Notes: generated from the sequence alone by a model not told the origin. A DNA stretch of 64,000 nucleotides from Cinnamomum chago (GCA_038049695.1 CP142453.1:13891501-13955500), one strand, 5' to 3'. Counted from the first letter of the stretch, positions 1 through 13,045 are shown. Made by a program: numbers and translations.

Positions 1-1236
1 ATTAAATGTCCAGTTTGAGTTTCAACTATGCGTTGGCAGGTCAGTGGGAATCATTATTTTTTAAACAGTTGGATTATATTGTGCCATGGCTTAACCACAA
101 TTCCTACTATGAGAGCTTCAGCCTATAATTGCTCACCTTCAAGATTTTCAGCTAGCCATTTCGAGTTCTTGGGACTGATATGACTGTCCCACCACCAGGA
201 ATGGGATCTTTTTGATACCACCCTTCTCATTTCCTTGCCTGGTTTTGCCATAAATTACAAACTGGCAACTCAAAGTCTGTCAAAAGAGCAATCACAGTTA
301 AAAGATAAGCATTTAATTTACGTATTAACAGAAAAAGGATGCATCATAACCAAAGCAAAACCCATGCCACAATGCAAGGTGCTCACTGTCGCAACCTTGA
401 GATTACATTCAAGACATGTTACAAACACCAACGCCAACACCCACAACAGCAGCAGCAGCAAAAACAAGATCTATTTTCAAGTTATAAATGTCAACAATAT
501 ATAGAAAGTGCTAAAATAAATGTTGGTTCACTTCACTTACAGCTAGTTTTCAAGGAACTCATAGCATTGTTACAAAACCTTAAAAACAGCAAAGAATTTG
601 CATCAACAATAGCCCAGCAGAAAATGTGGCTACAGGGATAGACTTGAACATGAGAAAAGTATAGAATGCACTTTGTTGCAAAAGAGAAGCATTGCAGTAC
701 TAGCTGACATAAGAACAGAACAATTTCTTTTTAAAAAACATCAAATGGGAATGATTGCAGGTTGCCGAAGTTAGACCTTTGCTAACTGTCAGTATGTTCC
801 TCATCCCCTAGTACTATCAATACAGTAAGAAAAGATGATTGCCACTCTGTTCACTTCTCCTAAAAAAGAGGTGCTTCATTCACTTACTTGGGTTAGCCAC
901 CACAGAAACTCAGATTGATCTCTAATAGAATATAATTTTGTATCAATTGATGCTATGTAATCACAAATCAGAGAAGGCAGTGTCGATAGAGCCAGTGTCC
1001 ATTGAATCAGGTGCAAACAATTCCATTGAATCAGACTCGTAGTATCAACGAAAAGGTAAGAACAGACAGTGTCCATAAACTGAGAATCTGGATAGAGCCA
1101 TTTAAAGTATCATATGCACAAAGGAGATACCATATAAGGGTTCATTTAAAAAACAGAAGGGAAAAAACACAGAATCTCTTGGCTCCGTGAGATATATAAT
1201 CAATTGTTTTATCTCTCAATTTTATGCAGGGCAGAC
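1..1236. other. Unassigned AT-rich sequence
   Basis: I see no convincing coding exon, RNA gene or repeat here. The open frames are short and lack recognisable motifs. A minus-strand stretch ending at a good donor (CCCAA|gtaagt, near 894) could be an exon of a minus-strand gene that may start near 6.7 kb, but its reading frame matches no family I know. Confidence 0.4.
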
Positions 1237-1291
1237 CTGAAAGAATCTGCCAAGGAAAGAATGGTCCAGCAGTGCCAGGGAGATTTTGTTC
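1237..1291 (-). other. Candidate internal exon of unknown minus-strand gene
   Basis: On the minus strand this 55-bp block follows an AG acceptor (ccctag) and ends in a good donor (TTTCAG|gtctgc). In the phase predicted from the candidate exon at 3799-3858 it is open and reads TKSPWHCWTILSLADSF. I do not recognise the product. A 55-bp open stretch with splice-like borders can occur by chance, so this is only a pointer for transcript mapping. Confidence 0.2.
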
Positions 1292-3798
1292 CTAGGGTAA
1301 TTGTTTCTAATCATTCTGTAAATTCTTGAAACAACTTCCATTTAGATATCTAATGCTTCGAGTAGTTTCATATTTAGATATGGAACATGAAAACAATCAA
1401 CCTCAGAGTGAAACTGTCTTAAAGTAGGGAGCTTTTTTCCCTATGGGACTCCCGCATACCACTTATGTGGGAGTCACATCAAGAAAAAAGGACCTCTACA
1501 TGTGACTAGGATCATATAAAGGCCTGAAGCAAACATTTAGCCTGTGGATCTAAATGACCAGTACTGTGATCAGCAGATAATCAACACGTTAAGACAGTTT
1601 GTGTCGGAAACCACGAATGACCGGTGTTGCATTTCACATTAAAATGCTTAAACAGGAATCTCATTGAATGGGGGAAAATCTATAATGTGATTAGATATTG
1701 AACTGCTGGTCATACATAGTGCTATAAAGCTATCAATGGGTTCGAATGTCAAATAGCTTTACAAGCTTAAGTCCAATAAATTGGGTCCAATGCCAGTATT
1801 AGAAGGTTCTATTGAAGCTAAAACCTAGCCTAACTCCAGCCACATTTATCCATTTCTTACAGGATCACATCCAGAATATCATAAAGGAAACAACACGCAA
1901 CCAATGCTTAATGGAACTCTCACAGAATTCAATTTGAATTGTAGAACATAAAGGAAATAGATATCTAAACTCATGTATCATCCAATTTACCTAGGCTCAG
2001 GGATACTGAAGTTGGCTACATTCAACACTTTGAGTCAGACTTAGCCAAGCCCTCACAAGACTCAATCAAGTATTATAAAAATATAAAACTAGAAGCTACA
2101 TAAACTTGTAATGAAGGTGAGGCTGCCCAGAACAAGTTTCAAGATACAAATATGAAGAAATGAGAAGCATAGAAGAATTCACATTTCACATATTTTTTAC
2201 AATACAAAACATATAACTTACTCGAGCCCAACTGAACATTTAAACTATGATGATAATATTATAATGACAACAGCAGAGCAGCAACAGTAAGAAAATGAGA
2301 GGTATTCATGTAGACATTTCAAACACACAAGTCCTAATTTTCACAATTGCACAAACAGATGGTTCCTACCATGCCTAACATATAACTAACATATCCTTGC
2401 TTTGGTGGCATGGAGAGGAGGAACCAATCTGGCAGACCAGAAGCATGAACAAGTCCACAAATATATTGACATCTCGCTTGCATAAATACCAATGCCCATT
2501 TCAGTAGAAACATGCTGCTCATTGTATACAAATGCCTTAATAAAAATCTCAATAATGACATAGCTGGAATTGGGGTGATGAATCCATTTTTTAGATTGGA
2601 ACTTTAGAAGTTAAGGAAAAAAATGTGAGTAAAAATGAAAATTCAATAAATCTGAAATGATTGCAATTTGTTGAAGGATGTGGTCTACATTTTTCCTCCA
2701 AACACCCATAATTAAAATAAATAAACTGTAATTACATATCTGCATGCATGACAAATTTGTAACAAATGGCAATTACTTTTTATGAAAAATGATAAAGACA
2801 AGACCATCAAGTGTGCATGTGAATGATTCTCGAAGTGCGTATAATCATCCAACTGGTTCAATATAATTGTTAAAAAATAACGTGGAAGGATAATAGTAGC
2901 GTGGAAAAGGAGGAGAGGGACATTATTAAAATCAAGAAAGGAGGTTGCTATGTTACATAAGCAGTAAACGGCCATAAGCAGCAGTTCCACGTAAAAGCAT
3001 TTATGAACGATCAGATGCTATGATGTACAGATACGGCAAGGACACGGCATAGACATGACAGGGACATAGATTTTACACATAAAAAGTTAAGTATCAGATA
3101 CGATACAATATGATACGTTGCCCATTTTGAAGTATCCGTGCATCATAGATCAAATGCAATCAGCAGATCCAAAAGTTACAAAAGGAAAGCAAGGATATGT
3201 GTAAACAAACCCAACAAACACAATATGACTGGGACCAATGGATTGTGAGAGAAAAAAAAAGAAAATAAAAGGCTACATATTTGGGAAGTAGCTGATAATC
3301 ATGATTTTTAAAACACAATTTCAGAAACTATATCAGGCAAGCTAGAAGCCTTACATATCCATTTGCATCAAGTTGTTTTTTAACCTTTACTTAATTGAAA
3401 TCTTTTTAAAAGGAAAATTAAGGAAATGCTTTAAGCTGTCTCAGACGAAAACAAAACAAGAAATTAGAATATGAATATGGTGAGAATGAAGTTCTCATAA
3501 ATATTCAAGTTCCAGTCTAGGCACAAGAGAGAGATATAGGTAATGTCAAGACATTTCCGAAGGGACCACTACAGTTGGTTCTCGCCTGATTCTAAAACCA
3601 TGGTGACAATGGGAACAGGCAACCCAGTGGAAATCCAAAGTTCACCCAATGGGAAGCCCTATAAATGTGACCCAGTTACTGAATAGACAAGAAAGTTAAA
3701 TGCACATCCCAAAATAGGACCTTAGGTATTACTAACAGCAGTATATTCCAGTCAGTTCGTTACCATCCAGATTCTCAAGAAGATAGTTATTTGCCCAC
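1292..3798. other. Unassigned AT-rich sequence (possible intron)
   Basis: About 2.5 kb with stop-rich frames on both strands and no recognised repeat or RNA gene. If the candidate minus-strand exons at 1237-1291 and 3799-3858 are real, this is their intron. Confidence 0.35.
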
Positions 3799-3858
3799 CT
3801 GTTAGAGGAGCTTGAGGACGACCAGTGAAGCAAACTGGCAGGAAAATTGTCAAGGCAC
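3799..3858 (-). CDS. Candidate coding exon, hydrophobic segment, unknown product
   Basis: The minus strand shows an acceptor (cattttag|GT), a 60-bp open block and a donor (ACAG|gtgggc). Its phase fits the donor at 6361/6362: joined, the last residues of the first exon and this exon form one continuous hydrophobic run (AVFLAIGLGALTIFLPVC) that looks like a signal anchor or transmembrane helix, followed by FTGRPQAPLTG. This suggests the N-terminus of a small membrane protein, but I do not recognise the family and no in-frame ATG is visible upstream. The gene would continue leftwards. Splicing is inferred only from sequence. Confidence 0.35.
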
Positions 3859-4015
3859 CTAAAATGAAGAGATGCAAACAAAAGAAGAAAAAAATTAAAA
3901 TGAAAGTATTAAATAAGAATCAGTTAGACTTCACCCAAGAAAGTAACCTGCAGAAACATTCAGAAAGAAAAGAGTAAAAAAAAAAAAGAAGAAGATTGCA
4001 ATCTCAAAGTGGATC

Positions 4016-5031
4016 TCGAAATGAGGGGTATTGTAGTAGGCAAGTCGAGTAGTCGACCCCTTCCACATGAAGAATGATGACCGTACCTAACTGTATGGAC
4101 CTTACTGTATCTATTGAAGTCTCCGATAATAATTAAGGATATGCCCCATGTGGCTGGATATGTGCTGTCCCTGGCATCCGGAGCAAAATGCCATTTTCTA
4201 AAACTTCAGGGTTCAAAATACCAAATTGCCCTCATCCAATCGAAAGAGACAGCATGAAAGGGCGCCAAGTATTTCACATTTGGCGCCAAACTCAAGGTCT
4301 TCTCTTTATATTTTATTTTTCTCACCACGTCATCAAGCGCCTTAATCCCGACAGAGGGCTTAAAGGCCAGGAAACCCCGAGGCATATCTGGGCCCAAACT
4401 TGACCGCGGGCGTCGGCTTAATGTATTTGCCTATTGACTGAATCCAGGCCTAACAACTACGCCTATTGGTTAGATCCGGGCCTGTGTTAGATCCGGGTCT
4501 GTGTAAAGCTCAATAGAAAAATGGGGTGGCACTGAAAATGCTTTTGGACCGACACAGCTGACAAACGGCGTTGATCACAACAGATATGTGATCATCACAA
4601 AGCATGGGAGTAGTACTGACGACCGAGCCTCGAGAATGGTAATTGCAGTACTCTTTACCTATAAAAGATCTTCAACAAACCCAAATTGTTGAAATCATTG
4701 GCCAGTAACAGCCGACTAGGCAAATCCCCGCAGGAAACCAGTACTACTCATTCAGAAGAGTTAAGTAAATCCCAATCATCTTTGGGGCCGGGAAACAAAT
4801 AAGGACCGAGAAACATTCCCACAAAATCAAACAAAAAAAATGGATGTCCATGTATTTTTCAAACTTTGTATTTCTTTCATCGATATTATTTGCAAAATGA
4901 TGTGGAAAGGGAATTGATACTTGATCATGTTCCGTATTTCAGTAGGCTGGGACCACACCTTATGACCCACTTACCCCGGCAAAAACCCGACTTACCTAAT
5001 GGGTGAGGGAGGCATTCTTCTGAAAATAACC
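4016..5031 (+). mobile_element. LTR-like GC-richer insert, possible old solo LTR
   Basis: This kilobase is richer in GC than its flanks and resembles a Ty3/Gypsy LTR. It has a TATA-like box (cctataaaaga) near 4658, then a short leader with accgagaaacattcccaca near 4809-4827. The possible start TGTAGTAGG and end CCACA have no matching target-site duplication, so the borders are approximate. It would lie in the long intron of the candidate minus-strand gene. It could instead be an unrelated repeat. Confidence 0.3.
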
Positions 5032-6361
5032 GTATTGAGAAGAAAAAATACAAAATGCAGCTAAAATATTTTACAGATTTTTAGTTCCAATATTTTCTTT
5101 TTCAAAAATATAGCAATATTGCTGCTAAATATGATGACATTAATACCATGTTTTTAAAATGTTCCTGATATTTGTAAATAGGTGATCAGGAAGTTTGCAT
5201 TAACTCCTAAAATCTAGATCCAAGCTAGCCCTATAAATCCACATGTGTGGCCCACCGCAGATATAGAAATCAGCTGAAATCACGGTTGCAGTCCCCCATG
5301 TCTTGGTGCCAAAGCAAATTTAATCTAATAGGAACGAACCAAAACCAAATTGATCATGATGTCTAATCTAACGGTAATCCCAAATTCTTATTTTCTCCGT
5401 GCCAGAGATGTGTAACATAAAATCCTAATGCCTAGGAAGGTGGCAAAGTCAATACGCGGTTCTAGACAGACCCAAATATTAAAAATCATAAAGCAATCAC
5501 AGTCAATGAATTTGCCTAAACAACCGGAGAAAATTAAAAACTTTCCATCTATATCTAAAGCTCCGCTGCTCAAAAAAAAGAAATCGAAACAAAATCAATC
5601 AATACGGAGAAAGTCCCAAAACAAAAACCCACAGTCCAAGATACAGAGGATTCAAAGATTTCTCAGTTCCAACAGTTGAACGACTCGCTTAATTAGAATC
5701 TGAAACAAAGCTTAGATTCATATAAAACAAGAAACCTTTATAGACTGTATATACAAACACTAAAACGACTCGGCTAGAACCTGAAACAGAGCTGAGATCC
5801 AAACAAAATCAAACGATTGACGTCGTTAGGTTTTTGATTGAATCTCGAATGCTCTTTAAAAAAAACGAAATGAATTCACTTCCAGCGAAAACATGAGTGA
5901 GGATCTCTCGAATTCAGAAGTGAAGCAGGAAACCGTAGAAAATATCGTGCAAATGCAATGAAAACAGAGGATTTCCAGTTTTAGATTATCTTCATCGAAT
6001 ACGGTAAAGATACGGTAAAGATAAACACAGATTTCGAACCAGAAAACCGAGATGAATCCACAAAAAATAGTAAACAAGCATCGCCGAAGCTCCGATTGTT
6101 TCATCAAGACAAGAAACTCTGTTTCTTTAAAGCAAAATGCATGCCAAAGATCTTGAACTGAAACAACAAACAATAACAACATCCATGCGAACCGATCTGA
6201 AACAGATCTTTTAAAAATCTACGACATCGGACTTTCCAAAAACATTCTACATAAAGAACTGGAAATCCGAAACCCAAAGAACACAAAAGATCATCAAAAA
6301 CGCCTAAAAATCATACAAAAACGGATTCCGATCGAGAAAAAGGGCATTTCATGAAACTAAC
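5032..6361 (-). other. Probable first intron of candidate minus-strand gene
   Basis: This stretch starts, on the minus strand, right after a good donor (GGATTAG|gttagt) and has no long open frame that makes sense. It carries no recognised repeat apart from A-rich runs. It is read here as intron sequence. Confidence 0.3.
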
Positions 6362-6722
6362 CTAATCCGATCGCGAGAAAAACCGCTGCCGATGATGACT
6401 CTCGACTTTGATGATCCGGGCTCAGATCGAAAGCTTCGATTCCTGTAGAAATCAGAGAGTCAAATGATGATGGGATTCAGATGGAAATGGTGGGAAATAA
6501 CTAATGGCATCAAAAAGGAGGATTGTGCAAAAAAGGAAGGGATTGCAGAAAAGAGGGAGAAAGGAAGAGAGCTTTAAAAAAAATAGCACGGATTTCTGAC
6601 TTGAAATGGCAGGCGACAGTACGAAAGAGAGAGAAGCAACTACTCGTACTGCGGTAATGTCTCTGTGTTTTTGAAAAAAGGCCAGGTTTCTGTGTGCGTC
6701 TCCAACACAATTTATCCAGCAT
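6362..6722 (-). other. Candidate first exon / 5' UTR of minus-strand gene
   Basis: On the minus strand this block leads into the donor GGATTAG|gttagt at 6361/6362. It is pyrimidine-rich near its 5' side, as plant leaders often are. The frame that continues into the exon at 3799-3858 reads DHQSRESSSAAVFLAIGL and is closed upstream by TGA near 6484, with no in-frame ATG between. Either the true start lies in another upstream exon (an acceptor-like ttctacag sits near 6441-6448), or this is untranslated, or the gene is damaged. The transcription start is unknown. Confidence 0.3.
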
Positions 6723-9200
6723 TATAGTGGCAGCTCAAGTGTGAAGACGCGGTAATAACGTACGTTATCATAGAGTTCAAATCAATAGAGATGAACGGTT
6801 GGAATCATTGGATTAATTTGGTCCGAATAAAAAGGGATCCAATGAGCTTATACCTATTAAATATGTGTCATTGGATGAATCATGTGCAAGAAATACATTG
6901 TATATGATCAAATTAAGGGGGGAAATGTATTTCTACAAGCAAATTGAATACGGCTTATATTGAGTCCAACTCATGAGCCCTTCTAGAAGTTACCAAACAG
7001 GCTCTATATAGAAAATTGGTGCCATCAGATTCTCCAAATCTTTGATTTAACAGTCTTAAATTTTAATCATATTTTAGTGGTAGATTTTTTTTAGGTTGAA
7101 TCCAAAGGTGAGTGCGAACGAAGCTTCAATGAGTATAAAATTATTATCAATGTCAAATTATGAGATGAAAAAGATATTAAGGAGGTTGCACCGATAAAAA
7201 AAGCCTATTGAAGATTGCACCTGCAGTTGCTCCTACGTGAACATTTGGATTGGAGTTCAACTTGATCCACTTTCAATTGAGAGGGCAGTGTCCCCTCTTT
7301 TTTTAGTCCCATAAGCTTGTTATGGTAGTTTGAAGAGGAGGGAAAACAATTTGAAAAAGAAAAAACATCACATGAGTTAAAAGTGTAAAAATGTCAACAA
7401 TCCAAGCTGCTTTATCTTCTACCCAAAAAAAAAAAAAAATGTTTCTGTTATGAAGCTGTAACAGTTTCTTTTTGTTTTTTCGTTTGGTAGAAAGCTGTAA
7501 CAGGTTGTATGTAGTAAAATAGTGTTTTCAGAGTTAATTTGGTTTGCAATGACCTTTTCACTTAAATTGTTTATATTGAAATTACTACTGCTATGATGAT
7601 AATATTGCGATATATTATTAATCAGTCTATCTGTCGCCAAACTAATGCTGAAAGGGTGTGAGTTGTAGACATTTAATGAGACACTTACATATCATCAGAC
7701 ACTATATTTTTATAAATGCAGTGGATAATCATCACATTTTTTTCATGACACAGAAACCAAACAAGACCAAAAACATATGATAATCCATGCTATGATACAG
7801 CCTATATAAACTGGTCTATACTGTAATTAGGGTTTGTTTGACATGAAGTAAAAAGATTGAGAAATCATCTAAATTTCAAAGTTGGAATGTAGATAGTTTT
7901 TCAATATGCTTTCTCCACATCACACTAAACTCACAAGTTTATTGTTATGGGTTTGTCTGAAAATACTTGAATTCAAAGAAATAATAATAATTTCAATGAT
8001 AAAAAGTACATGCCTGCAAGTTTTGATGCAAATAACAGAATTGGGAAAACAAATTCAACACGTAACCTGATGAACTTCATCCTTTGAAAACATATTTTAG
8101 AGGGGATTTGGTAATAAAGCACTACAGTAGTAAAAAATTATCAAGGCTCTAGAAAAGGTACATTTTTATCAAGGCTCACGTAAGCATACTTTTTGTGATT
8201 CAAATGGCTTGTCTTGGTGTACAATAGCAGAAGAAATGCAATAAACTCATATACATCGAAGTGGAAAACCAAACTATCCCCTTTACCAAGCCCCTTTTGG
8301 ATGGTTGTTGCATTCCTTTCATACCAGGCTAACTAATCAAATGTAATTTTTTTATCAGATGGTATATATAGGATGTTAAATTTGGACCTAGTGAGATGGA
8401 AATTGGGCATTTTCGGCTCCACAGTTTCTTGGGTTTTAAACGGCCCAACAACTCCCGGAAGAAAATGATTTAGGTCTATGAGTTCATGCTTGAACCCAAG
8501 AAAACCATATTAACTTCGAGGCAAAATTCTCTCATGGGAATATCGGCATGCAAATGTCTAGATCTGACCGTCAAACGGAGAGGAGTAGGTGCAATCAAAA
8601 GATAGGCCTCCCCACGAGGGTCTAATTCTTTATCATAATTCAAAGAATTTCTATTTGAAAGTACATGGAGTTCCTGGATTCTCCTTTATATTTAGCATGT
8701 AAATATTTTAATAAAAATTAAAGATGTTGGAATTTCAAAGGTCATGCGAGACTTTTTAGGTGGCTAAAGTTTTGAGATTCTAATAAAGAAATACGACATT
8801 TATAAATGATAGGTGAAAATCCGTCACCTTAGGTTAATGAATTCCCCACATGTCAAATTCTTGTAAAAGTTTATAGTAAAAGAACATGCCCTAAATGTGC
8901 CCAAACGGATTTGCATTTGCTGTGTCCATTTGGCACTCCAACCAAATATGAGCTTATTGATAAATTGCCTTTGGTAAACAATGTGATTTAAATTAAATAA
9001 TAATAATAATGGCCGCACAATCACATTTTCCTCCCGATCAATATGATGCTGGGCTCTACTCCAACTAGAGTGAAACCTGATCCATTGCCGTTTTCACAAA
9101 TTTGATCATGTAGAATTTAAATTTTAAAGGCCAGCTCCATTGCATAGTTATGAGGTGGTCCTCATAGGATGCAAAAATCCTCTAACATGTGGAACTCCTA
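6723..9200. other. Unassigned intergenic sequence
   Basis: AT-rich DNA without a supported gene. It would contain the promoter of the candidate minus-strand gene if that gene is real. A 14-A run lies near 7425. Phrases such as ggcttgtttgg-type MITE edges are too weak to call. Confidence 0.4.
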
Positions 9201-9594
9201 AATCCCCGATTATATTTTGTGTATCCAAACAGTAAAAAGTAAAGATATTAGAATTCCATGAATTTCAAAGGTAATTTAAGAATTCTTTAAAAAATGAAGA
9301 TTTTAAATAATAGAGATAATCCATCACACCGCTTTCATGAATTCTCTTTTTGTTTTTATAGAGAAGGTGTCCCAGCCCTTTTGGGCCAAGATAAATCCCC
9401 CATTATATTTGAGTATTCAAACTGCTAAAAGCAAAGATGCTAGAATTCCATGAATTTTAAGGGTAATTTAAGAAATCTTAAGTAAAAAAAAAAAAAAAAG
9501 GATTTTAACTAATATAGACAATCCATCACACCGCTTTCATGAATTCTCTTTTTGTTTTTATAGCGGAGGGTGTCCCAGCCCTTTTGGGCCAAGA
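9201..9594. repeat. Tandem duplication, ~195-bp unit, two copies
   Basis: 9201-9393 and 9394-9594 are diverged direct copies. Both run from an aatcccc(c/g)attat block through agaattccatgaatt, then ccatcacaccgctttcatg, to cccagcccttttgggccaag. The second copy holds a longer A-run (about 17 A). Each copy ends inside the 3' part of the minus-strand SINE that is complete at 9549-9703, so the duplication copied part of that SINE. Confidence 0.8.
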
Positions 9595-9703
9595 TGAAAC
9601 ATACTCGTTCAAAGGGAGTCGGGTAAATCTCCTATAGCCCCAATGTAGTATTTCAATTTCGAACCCTCAACTTTCCTGACAAAGCTACCCCTTGGGATTC
9701 ACA
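9549..9703 (-). mobile_element. tRNA-derived SINE with perfect 13-bp TSD
   Basis: Read on the minus strand it starts aaggggtagctttgtcagg (box A-like) and carries gggttcgaaatt (box B-like), then a body ending in gggctgggacaccctccg and an A-rich tail. It is flanked by TTCATGAATTCTC at 9536-9548 and again at 9704-9716, a perfect target-site duplication. The body is related to the SINEs near 23.0, 34.2 and 34.7 kb. Confidence 0.8.
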
Positions 9704-9779
9704 TTCATGAATTCTCAACGAACCAAATTCTCATAAATTTTACAGTAAAAGAATAGGACCTAAAAAGGTGTGTTCCGGC

Positions 9780-10286
9780 TATAGCTGTCAATCGCGTCAT
9801 ATTAACGAATTCGGGTTACTGATTAACAAATTTGGGTTAAAATCACATCAACCCGTACACGACTTGTTAACCTAACGGGTCAAAAAATCCAACCCGAACA
9901 CGAGCCGTTAATTTAACAGGTTATACGACCCAACCAGTTAACCCGTTAAGTAATTAAGTCATTTAAAAATTTAAAAAATTATACAAAAATAAAAGGAGAA
10001 AAATATATAATCCACATGAAACTGTATGTGAGGATCTCAAGTGGACCCCACCTAAAACCCCACTATCAAATAATAAATTTTAATTTATTCTTTATGAATA
10101 TAAATTCATTTTAATTACATTCAAGGAATAAAAGAAATTTAACGGGCGAATCGGATTGTTAACGGGTTACTAGTTTAATTCGTACACGACACATTAACTT
10201 AACGTGTAACGACCCGAATTTATTAGAGCCCATTCAAACTCGTGAATATCGTATGGTTTATGTCGTGTGATATTTTGACAGTATTA
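9780..10286. mobile_element. Non-autonomous hAT-type MITE (507 bp)
   Basis: Short inverted ends (TATAGCTGTCAA and, inverted, TAATACTGTCAA) enclose an AT-rich, non-coding body rich in short aacccg/cgggtt repeats. The 8-bp flanks GTTCCGGC (9772-9779) and CTTCCGGC (10287-10294) match at 7 of 8, the TSD size of hAT elements. No transposase is present. Confidence 0.75.
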
Positions 10287-10294
10287 CTTCCGGC

Positions 10295-11259
10295 AATTAA
10301 AATACACTTCAAAAAACATGTTTAATTTCAAAATCTATGTTATGTATATGTACTTCATCAACGAGACACTAGTATGTATAGCTGGAAAGGAGTTACGAAT
10401 CGCTTTCAAATGCCAGCGGCGCGTTGCAAAATTATTAATATCTTTTGAACGGAGAGGTTCTTTTAGTAGGATTTCCCGCCCTCGAGAACCACGAGCCGTG
10501 TGGGACCCGCCGAGTTGCAACATCTCAATCTGCAGGCGGGAAACCCACGCTTTGAAAATTGAGGCAATGGAGGGGCGGAGCGGACGTGGACGGTGTCCTT
10601 TTATGGACGGCGACAGGAAATTGCCATTAGCCATTAGCTTGCCCAATCCGCACAAGGCCGTGGAGAATTATCATTGTCAATTATTATTTTTCCTTTTCTG
10701 CTTTGGTAGCATTATCACTGTCGTCTCCTATACAGCGATATTTCGGAAATTGGAAATTTTATTGTGATGTCAAAATTTAGGGGATTTTACTGGAAAACTT
10801 ACTTTACAATCGGATGAAGACCAAAAAATGCTCTTAAATTTCAACATAGACCGTATAAGCCTTTCCACAACTTATTTATTTATATTCTTTTTATGTTTTG
10901 CAGAGCAGTAATATCACTGCTTATGTATAACGTTAGTAGCGACATTGCTACTTGTGCCATCTTCTTTTTCCTTGGTGTTCGACGCCACTATCAAATTCTG
11001 ACGATATTAATTGGCTTTCATGGCTTCTAATTGTTCAGATACTGTCTCAAAGATGTATCTCTCAGATTGAATGGATGATGAGTTATGGAAAGCCGTATGC
11101 TGCAGTCTGTCGAGCGTAATCTACACTCCCATGAAGATGATGAAACGTATCTTCTTTAACTTATTTGATGGTAATATCTCAAAGCAAATCATAGACACGG
11201 CACTCTTTAATTGCACGCTAAAGTTCATTCTCGGCACTTGAATCTTACTTTTACTTTTA
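10295..11259. other. Unassigned intergenic sequence
   Basis: A 149-codon open frame at 10318-10767 (+) has no recognisable domain and an open antisense shadow, so I do not call it a gene. The block 10410-10660 is richer in GC than its surroundings. No repeat is recognised. Confidence 0.4.
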
Positions 11260-11652
11260 CCCTCCACTTGGAAAGGGTGGAAAATGGGAGGAGGAAAAAA
11301 AAGAGGGGAAAGTAGTGGGGAAAAGATTTTTGGAGGGTGTTTAGAAAATGGAGGAGGGAAAATGGGGGGTGGCGGGGATGGAAAAATGGGGGCAAATTTT
11401 TTTCCCCCAAAACAGAGGGAAAATGGGGAAAGGAGAGGAAAATTGACAAAATTATGAAATTACCCTTTATATGTAAAAGATAATTTTGAACTTTTTACAA
11501 AAGTAAAGACAAAACAATAATTTCCTCTTTATCTCACAAACAAACAAAACCCTACTTTTTTACTTTTCTTCCCCTTACTTTTTGACTTTCCAAACAAGAG
11601 AAGGTAAAATTAATTTTTCCTCCCCTCCCCCCTCCCCTTCCCAAACGGAGGG
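11260..11652. mobile_element. MITE with CCCTCC...GGAGGG ends (~393 bp)
   Basis: The left end CCCTCCACTTGGAAAGG and the inverted right end CCCTCCGTTTGGGAAGG form imperfect terminal inverted repeats, with TTA/TAA-like bases outside. The body is purine-rich then pyrimidine-rich and non-coding. A related element with the right end cccaaacagaggg lies at 35230-35592. The superfamily is uncertain; a 3-bp TSD would suit PIF/Harbinger. Confidence 0.6.
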
Positions 11653-11931
11653 TTACGGATTAGCTCCAACAAGTAATCCTCTCCAACTTCCTCCATTGTT
11701 TCATCTCCTATTTCCTGTATGAATCCATTTACAACCCACATCTTGATCAATAGGTATTCCGTTGCAACTTCCCACCATCTCTATTTTTAATCTTCTCTAG
11801 ATTATTTGGCAGTCGTGGCTCAGACCTTAAGTGAAGAGTGAACATGAGGGGCCGAACTTGAGCTCGTCCAGTAATTACACTTGAGCTTCAAAACTCAGCT
11901 CTGAGCCCAAATCTCAATAAGACATACGGGC

Positions 11932-12383
11932 TAGAGGTGCACATGGGTAGTTCAGATCGATTTATAGGGGAAACCATCAACCAAACCGAATCCATCAATT
12001 TTCTATTTTCCCAAAACGAACTAGTTCAGTTTGATTCGATTCGGTTACGATTTTTTTTTTTCACAAAAAAATGACAAGTAAATTGGTAAGAGACGTTGGA
12101 CTTCAAGTAACGGAGTGAGAGATCGAGTCATCTTCAGTAATTTTTCATATTCCTTTATATGTTATATAAAAAATATATATTTATATAATTGGTTCAGTTC
12201 GAATCAGCTTGAGTGGTTTAACTGCACATTTAAACCAAAAATCAAACCGAACCGAACGGTTTGAAGGAAATCTCAACTGCGACTGAACCAATCTACTATA
12301 AAACCGATCCAAACCGATCGGTTTGGGTCGGTCCGGATCGGTTTAATGTTTTTTTTTTCTTTCTTTCTTTTCTTGCACCCCTA
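11932..12383. mobile_element. Non-autonomous hAT-type MITE (452 bp)
   Basis: Ends TAGAGGTGCACATGGG and, inverted, TAGGGGTGCAAGAAAAG are typical plant hAT termini. The 8-bp flanks ATACGGGC (11924-11931) and ATATGGGG (12384-12391) agree at 6 of 8, as expected for an old insertion. The interior is full of short aaccgaaccg / cggttcgg repeats and has no transposase. Confidence 0.65.
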
Positions 12384-12391
12384 ATATGGGG

Positions 12392-13045
12392 CCGATTTGA
12401 GGTTTTTGCTACCCAACCAAGCACAGGCATAACCAAAGCCTAGTTCACATTGGGTTGAATTTCAGCTGTGTATTTGACGGTTTATTGGTAGTCTTAGGGC
12501 TTGTTTGGTATCTTTACTCTTCCTTAGATAGACCAATCAAAATAAAGCCATAAATAAAAAGAACTATACAAAAAAGAGGCTAGAATCAAAATGAGTGTTT
12601 GCTAATGTAATAATCTATTTTTAATCGACTTTTTAAAATCAATGGTTGAAAGTCTTTGACGAATTTCTCAAGATCCACAAGGTATTTAGGCTTGAAAATT
12701 GATTCCATAGCCATGTTCAGCCTTGAAAGAGATCAATAGCTTGGATCTCGTGTTTGGGGCCCACATAATAAAAAAAAATACTATCAAATAGCTCACATTT
12801 TTTGCACATTAATCGAGACTGATGACGATCCAATGGATAAAATTTTGTATCATTGTCGTGTCTGACCTTATGAACATTTCAAACTGTTTGGATTATGATT
12901 TTTCCATCTAAGAAATAAAGTAAAATAAAAAAAAGAAAAAGAAAAAGAGAATGACTGATTATGGACTAGGGTATGTTTTATTAATAATGGTTGATATTGT
13001 TTTGCAAATATATGGAGATCCGGAATGTATAATCTTTGAAATTTT
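12392..13045. other. Unassigned sequence
   Basis: No gene or named repeat is supported. The minus-strand reading that follows the SAHH-like fragment at 13046-13182 runs in here but loses all resemblance to the family. Confidence 0.4.

Noticed and set aside
10318-10767. 149-codon plus-strand open frame as a gene
   Set aside because: No start context, domain or splice structure, and the antisense frame is equally open.
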